A DNA stretch of 64,000 bases. Source: Synechocystis sp. PCC 7509. Its GTDB lineage: Bacteria; Cyanobacteriota; Cyanobacteriia; Cyanobacteriales; Chroococcidiopsidaceae. The DNA is taken from contig NZ_ALVU02000001.1 of the NCBI RefSeq assembly GCF_000332075.2, positions 3,112,324-3,176,323 of the forward strand, in the 5' to 3' direction. The notes below the pieces were generated by a model. It was given only the letters and a program-made list of their open reading frames with translations, had not been told where the DNA came from and ran no database searches. Below, piece by piece: positions 8,818-17,901 of the stretch. The translations under genes and the position numbers were made by a program. Within the stretch, counting starts at the first letter, position 1. Each line of letters starts with the position of its first letter.

Positions 8818-9807
8818 CTACTCTTTTAACGCCTGTACCGCTTCAATTAATCCCTTTACTTCCTCCGTCCCCTCTGAAGGCTCAAATGATAGCGGAAACT
8901 TGCCTCTAGCCAGCATTCTCAGTCCCAAAGGAGCAATACTAAGTAAACCTTTAACATCCCGTAAATAATTGCCAACTACTTGCAAGCCAAAGGCGCGTTC
9001 GTCAATCCAACCACCTTGTTTGACTAATTCAACTAATACTTGGCGGTGGCGAATTTGGCGGCTATTTTCTACCTCTTTATCTGCCAAAATTTCTTGTTTG
9101 ATTTTGGTAATTTGATCTAGTGGTGCCACTTCCATCGGACAAACGGTATTACAGTTAAAACAACGAGTGCAACCCCAAACTCCTTGAGTACCTTCGTTAT
9201 AATCCGCTAATCGGCTTTTGGTTTCTGTATCGCGGTTGTCTGCTACCATACGGTAGGCTTTCGCTAAAGCATGAGGACCCACAAATTGGGGGTTTACTTC
9301 TCTGGCATTGCAATCGGAATAGCAAGCACCGCACATAATACAATTGCCGTTGGCTTCTATAAGACTTCGCATTTGTGGCGTTTGCAAATATTCTCTTTCA
9401 GGAATTTTTTCTTCTGTACTTACGTAAGGTTTTACTGCTTCATAGTGATTCCAGAAGCTACTCATATCTACGACTAAATCTTTAATTACAGGCATATTGC
9501 CCATTGGCGCGATAGTTATTTCTGGTATGACATCGTTACCTTGGTTAGTTGTGCCATACAATTGCTTTATTTCACTACCAATATTTTCTTTACAAGCTAA
9601 AGCTGAACGCCCATTAATTCGCATTGCACAACTGCCACAAATAGTATTGCGACAATTTTTACGAAAGGCTAAAGTTCCATCTTGCTCCCACTTAATCTGG
9701 TTAAGACAATCTAAAATGGTATTGCCAGCTTCTACTTCTAACTCGTAACTTTGAACTTGGGGCGCAGCATTGCTGGCTTGCCTAACAATTTTAAAAATAA
9801 CTTGCAT
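8818..9807 (-). CDS. sdhB: succinate dehydrogenase/fumarate reductase iron-sulfur subunit
   Basis: A 329-residue electron-transfer subunit of succinate:quinone oxidoreductase at the membrane. The 2Fe-2S ligands are Cys52, Cys57, Cys60 and Cys72 (CRNTICGSCAMR...AC). A ferredoxin-like domain has Cys156, 159, 162 and 166 (CIMCGACYSDC) and Cys213, 216, 219 and 223 (CTRCFNCNTVCP). The extra Cys216 sits where classical SdhB has Ile/Val next to its 3Fe-4S centre, so a second 4Fe-4S cluster is likely, as described for class E enzymes. No sdhA lies next to it, which is usual in cyanobacteria. Confidence 0.92.
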   Translation of the reverse strand: MQVIFKIVRQASNAAPQVQSYELEVEAGNTILDCLNQIKWEQDGTLAFRKNCRNTICGSCAMRINGRSALACKENIGSEIKQLYGTTNQGNDVIPEITIAPMGNMPVIKDLVVDMSSFWNHYEAVKPYVSTEEKIPEREYLQTPQMRSLIEANGNCIMCGACYSDCNAREVNPQFVGPHALAKAYRMVADNRDTETKSRLADYNEGTQGVWGCTRCFNCNTVCPMEVAPLDQITKIKQEILADKEVENSRQIRHRQVLVELVKQGGWIDERAFGLQVVGNYLRDVKGLLSIAPLGLRMLARGKFPLSFEPSEGTEEVKGLIEAVQALKE

Positions 9808-10609
9808 TTTTACAGGAAGATATTGGTATTTTTATCTACTGAGGAGCGAAAATCATTTTTACCGCTTACATTCAAGGCAGTCTGTGATTGCACGCGATCG
9901 CTGCTTATTCTAGTTCTATCTTTCTAGAGTTTCCCCGGCAATTATTTCTATTTTAGGACTTTATCGCTAAATTTTTCCAAAGTAACTTCTATTTTTGGTT
10001 AAATATTCAAGTTCAATAACTAGCTTTTACCCTAAGTCTATACTTACAGTATTGTTTTTTAGCGCTATTGTTTATTAGCCGTCGTGCTTAGTACAAGCCG
10101 AACGACACGATTAAAGGCATCTAAACAAGTAGTGTTGTCTGGCTTATAGGTAGCTTTTTTAAACTAATCTCATTTGTTTTTAGTGCCAGCAATGACAATT
10201 GTAATAACTAATAGCAAACAATTTTGTAGCTATAGTTATATCTTGAGGCGGATATTTATCTATAACTTCCCTTCTGGCAGCTAACCTGTAGTAATTTAAT
10301 TCCTTGGTAGTTTTAAGTACAATTATCCAAGTTGTAAAATTAGCCAGCTAGGAAAAATGGATGGAGAAGCTTAGAGCAGCAAGTAAAAATTTTAATGCAA
10401 AACTTCTAAGTTGCTATAAATTGACTTGTATGGGGTAAACTTTATAAACTATCAATTGACTTAATAACTTTAGTAAAAGCAGACTAAAATGTAAATAAAA
10501 TAGAAAAGATGTGTAAAAGCATAGATTTGAGGCTATATTTTTTATAAGTGAATGAAATAGCATAAGCTGCTGTTTGTTTGTTTGAAAATTGTAAGGATAT
10601 TTGAGTGAG
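9808..10609. other. long intergenic region, AT-rich, no gene seen
   Basis: About 800 bases separate the divergently transcribed sdhB and cyAbrB genes. I see no credible small protein, tRNA or known riboswitch here. One GCGATCGC-type site lies near 9895. The stretch is AT-rich and must carry both promoters; a long 5' leader or a small RNA for the cyAbrB gene is possible but unproven. Confidence 0.5.
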
Positions 10610-11011
10610 ATGACTACTGAAACTTCACCATTAACAGGAAAAGCACTACTGCAAAAGGTTAAAGAACTTTCCGACTTACCACGTCGAGAAAGAGCCAAGC
10701 GTTGTGGATATTACACCGTAACTAAAAATAATCAGACTCGCGTTAATCTAACGGACTTTTACGACGCATTGTTAGCCGCTAGAGGAATTCCTCTTAGCCC
10801 CGAAAAACCAAAAGATGGTCGTGGACGGGAACCAACCAATAAAGTTAGCGTTCACAAAAACTATCAAATTGTAATCGGCGCAACCTATACCCAGCAAATG
10901 GGTTTGAAAAGCGGAGATCAATTTGAAATCAAGTTAGGTTATAAACATATCCACTTGATTCAGATTGACAGCGACAAAAACGGTAGCGATGGCGACGAAG
11001 ATGAAAAATAA
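10610..11011 (+). CDS. cyAbrB-type transcriptional regulator
   Basis: A 133-residue cyanobacterial AbrB-like DNA-binding protein. In model cyanobacteria the two cyAbrB paralogues adjust carbon/nitrogen balance and cell physiology. The conserved N-terminal block LTGKALLQKVKELSDLPRRE and CGYYTVTKNNQTRVNLTDFY is followed by a C-terminal swapped-hairpin AbrB motif, VSVHKNYQIVIGATYTQQMG. The ATG at 10610 is preferred because AAGGA lies 12 bases upstream; an in-frame TTG at 10601 would be too close to it. Which of the two paralogues this is cannot be settled here. Confidence 0.88.
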   Translation: MTTETSPLTGKALLQKVKELSDLPRRERAKRCGYYTVTKNNQTRVNLTDFYDALLAARGIPLSPEKPKDGRGREPTNKVSVHKNYQIVIGATYTQQMGLKSGDQFEIKLGYKHIHLIQIDSDKNGSDGDEDEK

Positions 11012-11117
11012 ATAAGTTGAAAAGTAGTTAAGGGAACAACTACTAGAATAGTGCTGAAAAATTTGCTAGAGGAAAAAGGGGAAGTAGTAGCTCCTGCTAG
11101 ATTTTATTAATTTCAGC

Positions 11118-12017
11118 TTGGAAAACTATTGCAGTGTGATTATAGTTGCAAAATCCGATCTAAACTTGTCAAAGATTTTTTTGCCAGAGTTTTTGAATGC
11201 AATACCTTCATCGCTGCTTCAAGTAACAATTTTTTTTGTTGCTTGGGTTTGTTTATGGTTGCCATTAGGAGTCGTCAGCACAATTATTTTACAGAAAAAT
11301 AAGGCGATTTCTGTTATTTGGCAACCTTTCAAACCGATAACCGCAGACCAAAAAATTCCTTTACTAGCATCACTTTATCTAATAGCTCCTTTAATTTTGT
11401 GGGGAGCTAATAAGGCACTTGGTAACTCTTTTGCTAATTATGGCGTAATTTGGGACTGGTCAATTCTACGCTCAAACGGGATAGGATTTATAATTGGCAC
11501 GGTGGGTTTGGCCCTATTATTTGGAGTGCAAACACTGCTAGGGTGGATTAAGTGGCAGATAGCAGGAAAAAAAATAATCTCCGTAACGCTACCCATTTTA
11601 TTATTAGCAGTTTGGATTAGCGCTATTGAGGAATTAATATTTCGCGGTTTTGTATTGACGCAGTTGCAGCAAGACTACTCAATATATTTAGCCGCCGTAA
11701 TTGCCAGTGTGATTTTTGCTTTACTACACTTAGTTTGGGAACAAAAAGAGACGTTACCTCAATTGCCCGGATTGTGGTTAATGGGGATGGTTTTAGTATT
11801 AGCAAGATATATAGATAAGGGAAGCTTGGGTTTAGCTTGGGGATTGCATAGTGGGTTGGTGTGGGCGATCGCTACAATTGATACAGCCGAATTAATAACC
11901 TATACAGGAAAAGTCCCCCAATGGGTAACAGGGAAGTATGGAAAACCGTTAGCGGGATTGATGGGGATGAGTTTTTTACTAGCTATTGGGGCGGTTTTGT
12001 GGCTGGGGTTGCAGTAA
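11118..12017 (+). CDS. CPBP family intramembrane metalloprotease
   Basis: A polytopic membrane protein of up to 299 residues with the CPBP (Rce1-like) core: motif 1 EELIFRG with Glu171, Glu172 and Arg176, motif 2 His204 in ALLHLVW, and motif 3 His244 in GLHSGLVW. These residues form the metalloprotease site in the family. About seven hydrophobic segments are visible. The start is uncertain: TTG at 11118 is the longest option, with GTG at 11136 as an alternative. Substrate is unknown. Its stop lies inside the 3' end of cobL, which converges on it. Confidence 0.82.
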   Translation: MENYCSVIIVAKSDLNLSKIFLPEFLNAIPSSLLQVTIFFVAWVCLWLPLGVVSTIILQKNKAISVIWQPFKPITADQKIPLLASLYLIAPLILWGANKALGNSFANYGVIWDWSILRSNGIGFIIGTVGLALLFGVQTLLGWIKWQIAGKKIISVTLPILLLAVWISAIEELIFRGFVLTQLQQDYSIYLAAVIASVIFALLHLVWEQKETLPQLPGLWLMGMVLVLARYIDKGSLGLAWGLHSGLVWAIATIDTAELITYTGKVPQWVTGKYGKPLAGLMGMSFLLAIGAVLWLGLQ

Positions 12018-13224
12018 TAATTGTGACGGGATTTAGGGGCGAAAAGCGTGTTAAGTGGGCGACGGGTACAGAGCGAGATAACTGTACTTGTAATAGCCAG
12101 TAATTCCAAGCGCGATCGCCTAGCCATGATAAAGCGGTGGTTAAATGCTCCAAAGTTGCTATGGCTAAAACTATTACCCCTTGGGGTGAAAGGCGATCGC
12201 ACTGGTTTAATATTTCAGTTAAATTCCCGCCACTACCACCAATAAAAATGCGATCGGGATTAGGTAAAATCTTTAAAATATCCGGCGCATCGCCTTGAAT
12301 TGCGGTAATGTTCTCTACCTGAAAACGGCGGCAATTTTGAGTAATTAACCCGTAACCAACCGCCGTTTTTTCAATTGCGTACACTTGGCTATTGGAACAT
12401 AAACGGGCAATTTCGATAGAAACTGAGCCTGTACCCGCGCCAATATCCCAAACTATTTGTTGAGATTGTAAAGCAAGCTCTCCCAGTACCAATACTCTGA
12501 TTTCGCGCTTCGTCATTAATCCAGGGCGATCGCTAAAACCCAAAAAATGGCGATCGCTGATGCCAAAAAGCGGTAATTTTGTGATGTCTAAATCGGTGGC
12601 TGTTTCCTGGCGCAGTAAAACAACTACGTTTAACGGTGCAAAAGTTTGTTCAACTAATTCTGAAGCCCAAAAACAATTTACTTGCTCAGTTTCGCCGCCT
12701 AAGTTTTCGCATACCCAGAATTTATAATTGGTGGGTAAATCTAGAGCTAAATACAATTGCGCGATCGCCCTTGGAGTATTAACCCCGTCTGTTAATACGG
12801 CGATTTTTTCCTTACCTTGCTGCAAAACTTGAACTAATTGGTCGCTAGAGCGCCCGTGAATGCTGACAAAACAAGCATCTTGCCAGGGAACTTTAATGGC
12901 GCTAAAAGCTAACTGTACGGCGCTTAGATGAGGGTGAAAAGTTAGAGTTTTGGCAGGTAATTCTAGTAAAAGCAGCCGCCCTAAACCAAAAAATAAAGGA
13001 TCGCCCGAAACTAGAATTGCTATACATTCTTCTACAGAAGTGCTAATTAGATTAATTGCTTGGGTAAAATCTCCAAGAATTAGGCGCTGGGCGGGGTGTG
13101 TCGGAAAATAACTTAAATGGCGATCACTACCTATTAATAATGTGGCATTACTAATTATCTCCCGCACTTGCTCTGTAAGCCCCACAGCACCATCTAAACC
13201 AATCCCGATTATGTGGATACTCAT
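11983..13224 (-). CDS. cobL: precorrin-6Y C5,15-methyltransferase (decarboxylating), CbiE-CbiT fusion
   Basis: A 413-residue bifunctional corrin-ring enzyme for cobalamin synthesis. The N-terminal half is a tetrapyrrole methylase (MSIHIIGIGLDGAVGL, LVSGDPLFFGLGR), and the C-terminal half is an S-adenosylmethionine methyltransferase (WDIGAGTGSVSIEIARL, then RIFIGGSGG) that methylates and decarboxylates. A longer frame reaches 13263, but those 13 extra residues are encoded by a palindromic repeat and family proteins begin at MSIHIIG, so ATG 13224 is chosen. cobH lies just upstream in the same direction. The 3' end overlaps the CPBP gene by 35 bases. Confidence 0.9.
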   Translation of the reverse strand: MSIHIIGIGLDGAVGLTEQVREIISNATLLIGSDRHLSYFPTHPAQRLILGDFTQAINLISTSVEECIAILVSGDPLFFGLGRLLLLELPAKTLTFHPHLSAVQLAFSAIKVPWQDACFVSIHGRSSDQLVQVLQQGKEKIAVLTDGVNTPRAIAQLYLALDLPTNYKFWVCENLGGETEQVNCFWASELVEQTFAPLNVVVLLRQETATDLDITKLPLFGISDRHFLGFSDRPGLMTKREIRVLVLGELALQSQQIVWDIGAGTGSVSIEIARLCSNSQVYAIEKTAVGYGLITQNCRRFQVENITAIQGDAPDILKILPNPDRIFIGGSGGNLTEILNQCDRLSPQGVIVLAIATLEHLTTALSWLGDRAWNYWLLQVQLSRSVPVAHLTRFSPLNPVTIITATPATKPPQ

Positions 13225-13245
13225 ATTAATTTCTTGTCTATTATT

Positions 13246-13270
13246 AGAGACGTTGCACCGCAACGTCTCT
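13246..13270. repeat. palindromic repeat at the cobH-cobL junction
   Basis: Arms AGAGACGTTGC (13246-13256) and GCAACGTCTCT (13260-13270) flank the three bases ACC. The same arm sequence occurs at 46518-46546 and 55870-55898. Here the repeat overlaps the TAG stop of cobH and lies just before the start of cobL. Confidence 0.85.
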
Positions 13271-13877
13271 ACGATTGGTTATAGGCGATCGCAATTAAAG
13301 CATTAACTATCGCTGCGGCGACAGGAGATCCACCTTTACGCCCTTCAACCCGAATTTGATTGATAGACGTATTTGCTAAAGCGGCTTTTGATTCGACAAC
13401 CGAAATAAACCCAACAGGTGCGCCAATGATTAAAGCGGGATTAATAGAACTAGATTTTAACTCGTTGCATAATGCCAAAAGCGCGGTGGGAGCATTGCCA
13501 ATTACATATATTGCTTCAGGAAACTTTCGCCAACATTCTAATAACCCTGTTTCGGTGCGAGTTTTGCCGGGAAGCGCGACAGAAGCCTGCTCTACAGCGC
13601 TAATTATGGGATTATTAAACGTTTGAGCAACTAAATTAACTATTCCTTGCTTCACCATGCTGACATCGGTAATAATCGGTACGCCACCACGTAAAGCCGC
13701 AATTCCTGATGCGATCGCATTTGGGCTAAAGTAAATCAATTCTTTAAAATCAAAATCCGCCGTTGAGTGAATTACTCGCCGGATAATTGCATACTCCAAA
13801 GTAGTAAAATTGTGCACGCCAATTTCACGCTCGATAGCGGCGAAACTTTGCACCATAATGGGATGAATAGGCAGCAT
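13269..13877 (-). CDS. cobH: precorrin-8X methylmutase
   Basis: A 202-residue enzyme that moves a methyl group from C-11 to C-12 of the corrin ring (CobH/CbiC). Seen: N-terminal HPIMVQSFAAIEREIG, catalytic-region RRVIHSTADFDF with the conserved His, VPIITDVSMVKQGI, and the substrate-binding GAPVGFISVVESKAAL and EGRKGGSPVAAAIVNAL. Its stop codon TAG lies in a dispersed palindrome, so the last residues NQS may have been set by insertion of the repeat. It is likely co-transcribed with cobL, 44 bases downstream. Confidence 0.94.
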   Translation of the reverse strand: MLPIHPIMVQSFAAIEREIGVHNFTTLEYAIIRRVIHSTADFDFKELIYFSPNAIASGIAALRGGVPIITDVSMVKQGIVNLVAQTFNNPIISAVEQASVALPGKTRTETGLLECWRKFPEAIYVIGNAPTALLALCNELKSSSINPALIIGAPVGFISVVESKAALANTSINQIRVEGRKGGSPVAAAIVNALIAIAYNQS

Positions 13878-13884
13878 ACCGCAA

Positions 13885-14664
13885 TTAAAAGGTCAAAATT
13901 GACCAATCAGATTGACGATAATAGCGCGTCATATCGTCAAACTTCCTTAGCTCGGCTTGAGAGATTTTAAACTCTGGAAATTCGGACAATTGTTGATTTA
14001 GTTGGCTAATTGTATTACAGAGGCGATCGCGTTCCAGTTCTGGCGTAACTTCCCCAAAATAGCCTAACGTAATATGGGGCGTAAAGTGATAGTGCTGTTC
14101 TAACCCTAAAGCTGTTAAATCCGGGCTTTGATAAATTGCTCGACGGAGGTTTAAAATTTGGTTGTAAGCACTTTCAGTTTTTGGTACTAAAGAAACACCA
14201 ATCGCTCTTGGCATTACTATTACTCCCAAAACTTGCCACTCAATCGGTGTTGCTATTTTTGATTGCTGATACTGCTCAAATATTTTAAAAATTGCCTTAT
14301 GTAACTGCTCGTCAAAATTTTCTACCTTTTCTTGAGCGTAGTGATAAGCACTTTCCCAGATTAAATCTGCCAAGGTAATATGAAAGCTACTAGGCGGTAC
14401 GGGTACAATTAAATTATTGGGGGTAAGTTCAATTAGCTGCTTTTGGAAGCTATTGAGACTTTGATAAAACTCAATATTTTGATTATCTTCTTCGGCGGGT
14501 GGCGCAATTATGGTATAACCCGCAAACGATACAGCTTTCCTTCCACCTTCGGGAAGCGATTTAAACTTTGGCGATGAGTGGATGTGCTGCACCAGCGATT
14601 TATAATTTTCTGGCATCGCCAACTTTGCCACTCGATTCAAATAAGTCTGATAATTGTCATCCAA
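13885..14664 (-). CDS. DUF1868 / 2H phosphoesterase-like protein
   Basis: A 259-residue protein with two HxT motifs, FHITLAD (His95, Thr97) and PHITLGYF (His197, Thr199), the signature of the 2H phosphoesterase superfamily that includes 2'-5' RNA ligases and cyclic phosphodiesterases. The N-terminal part (SLPEGGRKAVSFAGYTIIAPP) fits DUF1868. A role on cyclic phosphates or RNA ends is inferred from the fold only. The start appears to be TTG at 14664. It ends 7 bases before the cobH start and is on the same strand, but a functional link to cobalamin is not evident. Confidence 0.78.
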   Translation of the reverse strand: MDDNYQTYLNRVAKLAMPENYKSLVQHIHSSPKFKSLPEGGRKAVSFAGYTIIAPPAEEDNQNIEFYQSLNSFQKQLIELTPNNLIVPVPPSSFHITLADLIWESAYHYAQEKVENFDEQLHKAIFKIFEQYQQSKIATPIEWQVLGVIVMPRAIGVSLVPKTESAYNQILNLRRAIYQSPDLTALGLEQHYHFTPHITLGYFGEVTPELERDRLCNTISQLNQQLSEFPEFKISQAELRKFDDMTRYYRQSDWSILTF

Positions 14665-14726
14665 GATCCGTCGCCTCGCTAGAACTTACGTTATTTAAAA
14701 TTTGTATAGCTAACAAATACTTCCTT

Positions 14727-15704
14727 ATGCCAATTTACTACTATTGGGGGGACGATGAATTTGCGATCGCATCAACTGTAACTAAATTACGCGATCGCAC
14801 TGTCGATCCCAACTGGGCTAGTTTTAACTATACCCAACACTTTGATACTCAAAATGCTGCTATTGAAGCGCTAAATCAAGCCATGACTCCAGCTTTTGGG
14901 AGCGGTAGTCGTCTAGTTTGGCTGGTAAATACTACCATTGGTCAACAATGCCCGGAAGAATTACTTATAGAATTAAAGCGGACTTTGCCTGTAATTCCCA
15001 ATTCCTCGGTTTTGTTACTAACTAGCCGCCATAAACCTGATGGCAGGCTTAAATCTACAGCTTTGTGGAAAGAGTACGCAGAAATTAAAGAATTTCCGCT
15101 AATTCCACCTTGGGAAACCAAACTTTTAATACAACAAGTAGAAAAAATTGCCCAGGAAGTCGGCGTAAAACTTACAGATAGTAGTACAACTTTAATGGCC
15201 CAATCTGTAGGTAACGATACACGCCAACTTTATAATGAGTTGACAAAATTGCGGTTGTATGCAGGAGAATCTCAAACGCCTATAAGTACAGAGGTGGTAA
15301 ATAATTTAGTTCAAGCCACATCGCAAACGAGTTTAGACTTAGTAAAGGCGATCGTCTCTGGAAATACCGCCCAGTCTTTAACCTTAGTAGCTCAACTATT
15401 AAATCGCAACGAGCCAGGTTTAAAAATTGTTGCTACCTTAGTCGGACAATTTCGGACATGGTTATGGGTAAAAATTATGACCGAAGCTCAAGAGCGCGAT
15501 AAAAAAGTAATTGCTCAAGCGGCGGAAATTGGCAACCCCAACCGTGTTTACTTTCTTCAGCAAGAAGTAAAAATTCTCAGCGTCAAGCAACTGGCGGCGA
15601 CATTACCTTTATTGCTGGAATTAGAAGCTAATCTTAAGCTTGGAGGCGAAGAAATGGCTTTGTTGCAAACCAAAGTTATACAGCTTTGTCAGCTTTTCCT
15701 TTAA
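14727..15704 (+). CDS. holA: DNA polymerase III subunit delta
   Basis: The delta subunit opens the sliding clamp within the clamp loader. The 325-residue protein starts MPIYYYWGDDEFAIA, with the usual N-terminal LLYGxD-like strand degenerate to YYYWGDDEF, and has a helical third domain (SLDLVKAIVSGNTAQSLTLV, GLKIVATLVGQFRTWLWVK). A longer frame begins at 14568, but that upstream part overlaps the divergent phosphoesterase gene, and relatives start at the chosen ATG. It is monocistronic as far as visible. Confidence 0.88.
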   Translation: MPIYYYWGDDEFAIASTVTKLRDRTVDPNWASFNYTQHFDTQNAAIEALNQAMTPAFGSGSRLVWLVNTTIGQQCPEELLIELKRTLPVIPNSSVLLLTSRHKPDGRLKSTALWKEYAEIKEFPLIPPWETKLLIQQVEKIAQEVGVKLTDSSTTLMAQSVGNDTRQLYNELTKLRLYAGESQTPISTEVVNNLVQATSQTSLDLVKAIVSGNTAQSLTLVAQLLNRNEPGLKIVATLVGQFRTWLWVKIMTEAQERDKKVIAQAAEIGNPNRVYFLQQEVKILSVKQLAATLPLLLELEANLKLGGEEMALLQTKVIQLCQLFL

Positions 15705-15806
15705 ACTTTCTTTTATAACAATTAATCGCTGGAACTTCTAACGCCTAAAATACTTCAAAACAAATGATACCCTTCCGGTGTTTTAGTTTTGTTAAGATCC
15801 GAAAAT

Positions 15807-16286
15807 ATGCTCAAATCTCATCTACCAATCAATGCTTACCCAAACCGGATGTTGTCGCGGAGTCTCGTTGTAGTAGTTCTCTCTGCGTTAGGTTTGCTTT
15901 GTGGGGTTGCTCCCGATGTTTCTGGGCGCTTTGGAAGTATAGTTTTTAGTAGCGCCGCCTACGCCCAAGAATTCAGTGATAGCGATATTGCCAAATTTGC
16001 TCGTGCAGCGTTTTCTATAGAAGTAGAGCGCCGGAATACCCAGCAAAAAATCAGAACTATGACTGGGGGAAATGCACCAGAAATTAGTTGCGATCAACCG
16101 CAAGCTTTAACTAACCTTTCGGAAAATGTTCGCAGCGAATTTGTAGATTTTTGCAAGTTTTCCGCCGATAAAATTAAAGAAAACAATTTAGAAGTAGGTC
16201 AATTTAACGCGATCAAAACTAGGTATAATAGCGATCCCGCCGTTAAAAAACGAGTAAATGAGCAATTGCGCCGCCTGCGTAGTTAA
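15807..16286 (+). CDS. DUF4168 domain-containing secreted protein
   Basis: An approximately 159-residue exported protein. A hydrophobic signal ([16 protein letters not shown]) ends near SSAAYAQE, followed by the helical DUF4168 region: [20 protein letters not shown], two Cys in the middle, and a C-terminal ...[23 protein letters not shown]4168 proteins are common in cyanobacteria and their function is unknown. Start choice is uncertain: ATG 15807 is used, with ATG 15849 (MLSRSL) giving a more typical signal peptide. ureE follows after five bases. Confidence 0.75.
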   Translation: MLKSHLPINAYPNRMLSRSLVVVVLSALGLLCGVAPDVSGRFGSIVFSSAAYAQEFSDSDIAKFARAAFSIEVERRNTQQKIRTMTGGNAPEISCDQPQALTNLSENVRSEFVDFCKFSADKIKENNLEVGQFNAIKTRYNSDPAVKKRVNEQLRRLRS

Positions 16287-16291
16287 AGTTT

Positions 16292-16729
16292 ATGCTAACT
16301 TTGACGCAAATTAAACCACCAAATGGGAATATTTCAGTCAATCTTACCTTAGCGCTAACGGCGGAAGACCGTACTCGCAGCCGCCACCGCTTTGAAACTG
16401 TAGAAGGACAAGTTGTATACTTATCCTTACCCAGAGGAACGGTATTGCAAGACGGAGATTTGTTGCATGATGAAGATAAAACCACGTTAGTGCGAGTTAG
16501 CGCCAAATTAGAGCAAGTTCTTACCGTTACCACTGCCAACTCTTTAGAACTACTAAAAGCTGCTTATCACTTAGGCAATCGTCACGTCCCGATAGAAATT
16601 TCCGCCCATTACTTACGCCTATCGCCCGATCTGGTGTTGCAAAAAATGCTAGAAGGACTACATTTTCAGGTAATTTACGAGCTTCAGCCCTTTAATCCTG
16701 AACAAGGGGCATATAAGCATCACGGCTGA
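16292..16729 (+). CDS. ureE: urease accessory protein UreE
   Basis: A nickel metallochaperone of 145 residues that helps load nickel into urease. Seen: N-terminal [12 protein letters not shown]-type block ([17 protein letters not shown]), [18 protein letters not shown], and the C-terminal domain with [14 protein letters not shown], whose His pair binds metal, ending GAYKHHG with a short His tail. The rest of the urease cluster is not in the window. It sits five bases after the DUF4168 gene, and an IS-rich region begins downstream. Confidence 0.93.
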   Translation: MLTLTQIKPPNGNISVNLTLALTAEDRTRSRHRFETVEGQVVYLSLPRGTVLQDGDLLHDEDKTTLVRVSAKLEQVLTVTTANSLELLKAAYHLGNRHVPIEISAHYLRLSPDLVLQKMLEGLHFQVIYELQPFNPEQGAYKHHG

Positions 16730-16995
16730 AGGTCAACTTGACTAAAAATCTTTTCGCCAAGTACCGCCAAAACCCCTTTTGGTATTTATCTACATCAATT
16801 ATTATGGATTTTGAGCAATGGGCGATCGCCAACAAAGTTTAGTTATAGTTCGCTCCGTTTGAAAATTATTAAGGGATTTTACAAGTTTGAGATGACAACT
16901 TGCTAAATATTTAACCTCCTCAAAGAACTTGCACTTGTCCTACATAATTTGTAAGGCGCGATCGATTGCTTGCAAAAGATTTGACTATTTAGAGG

Positions 16996-17248
16996 AAGTA
17001 ATATAAATACTTCTACTTTTCTTTGATTAAAATGTACGTTTCATCTATTTGCCACGAGTCATTTGTCGGACGCAGTGGTGGTCGGCATCGCTTATCTATT
17101 TCTGGATTATATTCCTGTACCCAACGAAACACCGTTGTAGGATGTACCTCCCGCGCTCCTTTACTATCTCTGCTACTTGGCGATAGGAAAGCTGATATCT
17201 TAGTTATCCGCTTTCCTATCGCAAAATGATTTCGGAATAATAGTACCG
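16996..17248 (-). pseudogene. IS6/IS240-like transposase remnant
   Basis: Broken transposase, readable on the minus strand. The piece SEIILR, two in-frame stops, then LRYQLSYRQVAEIVKERG is in one frame. After a one-base shift it continues EVHPTTVFRWVQEYNPEIDK and WQIDETYILIKEK, followed by another stop and KYLY. The order and the DETYI catalytic Asp match the helix-turn-helix and start of the DDE domain of IS6-family transposases. At least one frameshift and three stops show it is dead. No terminal repeats were recognised. Confidence 0.8.
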
Positions 17249-17461
17249 CTACTTAAAGGGGGAAAATGAGTTTATTAGAGGTAGGCAGAATAATTTTCTC
17301 TGTTGGAATTATTTAGCTTACCATTTTTTGCAACACAACCTGTCCTTGCGCCTCATAAAGACTTCTTTATGCAATTAAAGGCACTACTTCCACCCTTTGG
17401 AATCACAGGATTTTTTATGGATTAAGGGGCTTGTTATTAACGATACTTAGACCAACAAATA
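17249..17461. other. intergenic debris between IS remnants
   Basis: No gene is supported here. The stretch lies between the IS6-like and IS1-like remnants and probably contains further degraded element sequence, but I could not align any part of it to a family by eye. Confidence 0.4.
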
Positions 17462-17623
17462 CATACTATTGGGAAGTATAACACTCAAAAAATTGCACGC
17501 AAACATTTAACACTAAGGACAAAAATTAAACGTTGAGTATCGTAAGACAATATGCTTCTCCAAATCTATTGAAATGCACGATCTAGTAATGGGGTTATTC
17601 ATCAACCGTTATAAGTTTGGACT
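17462..17623 (+). pseudogene. IS1-like transposase C-terminal remnant
   Basis: On the plus strand, HTIGKYNTQKIARKHLTLRT and KIKR are followed by a stop and a frame change. The reading then resumes as RKTICFSKSIEMHDLVMGLF and INRYKFG. This matches the C-terminal end of IS1-family InsB transposases (TQ-I-R-L-LR, R-RKT-CFSKS-E-HD). Only the last third is recognisable and it is shifted, so it is a non-functional fragment. Confidence 0.75.
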
Positions 17624-17901
17624 ACTAATTTAATCCCTTATCTACATATCTGAGCCATTACCAAAACTAACTTTTTCCATCAAGGCGATCGGAGTAGTTA
17701 TCCCAGATCGCGGCATAAAAACATCAATTAATCAAGGCTTTGAGGGATTTTCTAATGAATCTAAATGAAACAAACGTTGCTCAACATTATAACCAAGGCA
17801 ACGTTGAGTACGAATTGGTACAACTTCAACACTATAGTCCGGTAAAATTGGCGATGACTTCACGATACCTCCATTGATGGATTCGCCAAGGGTCAACAGT
17901 C
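17624..17901. other. intergenic stretch without a supported gene
   Basis: This lies between the IS1-like fragment and the left end of the ISAs1-type element. A short open stretch beginning near 17755 has no recognisable relative and no ribosome site. I see no RNA gene in it. Confidence 0.4.

Noticed and set aside
9808-10609. Possible riboswitch before cyAbrB
   Set aside because: No conserved core of a known riboswitch class could be recognised.
12018-14664. Cobalamin riboswitch near cobH/cobL
   Set aside because: No B12-box-like sequence was seen around the two genes; both are in the middle of a same-strand run.
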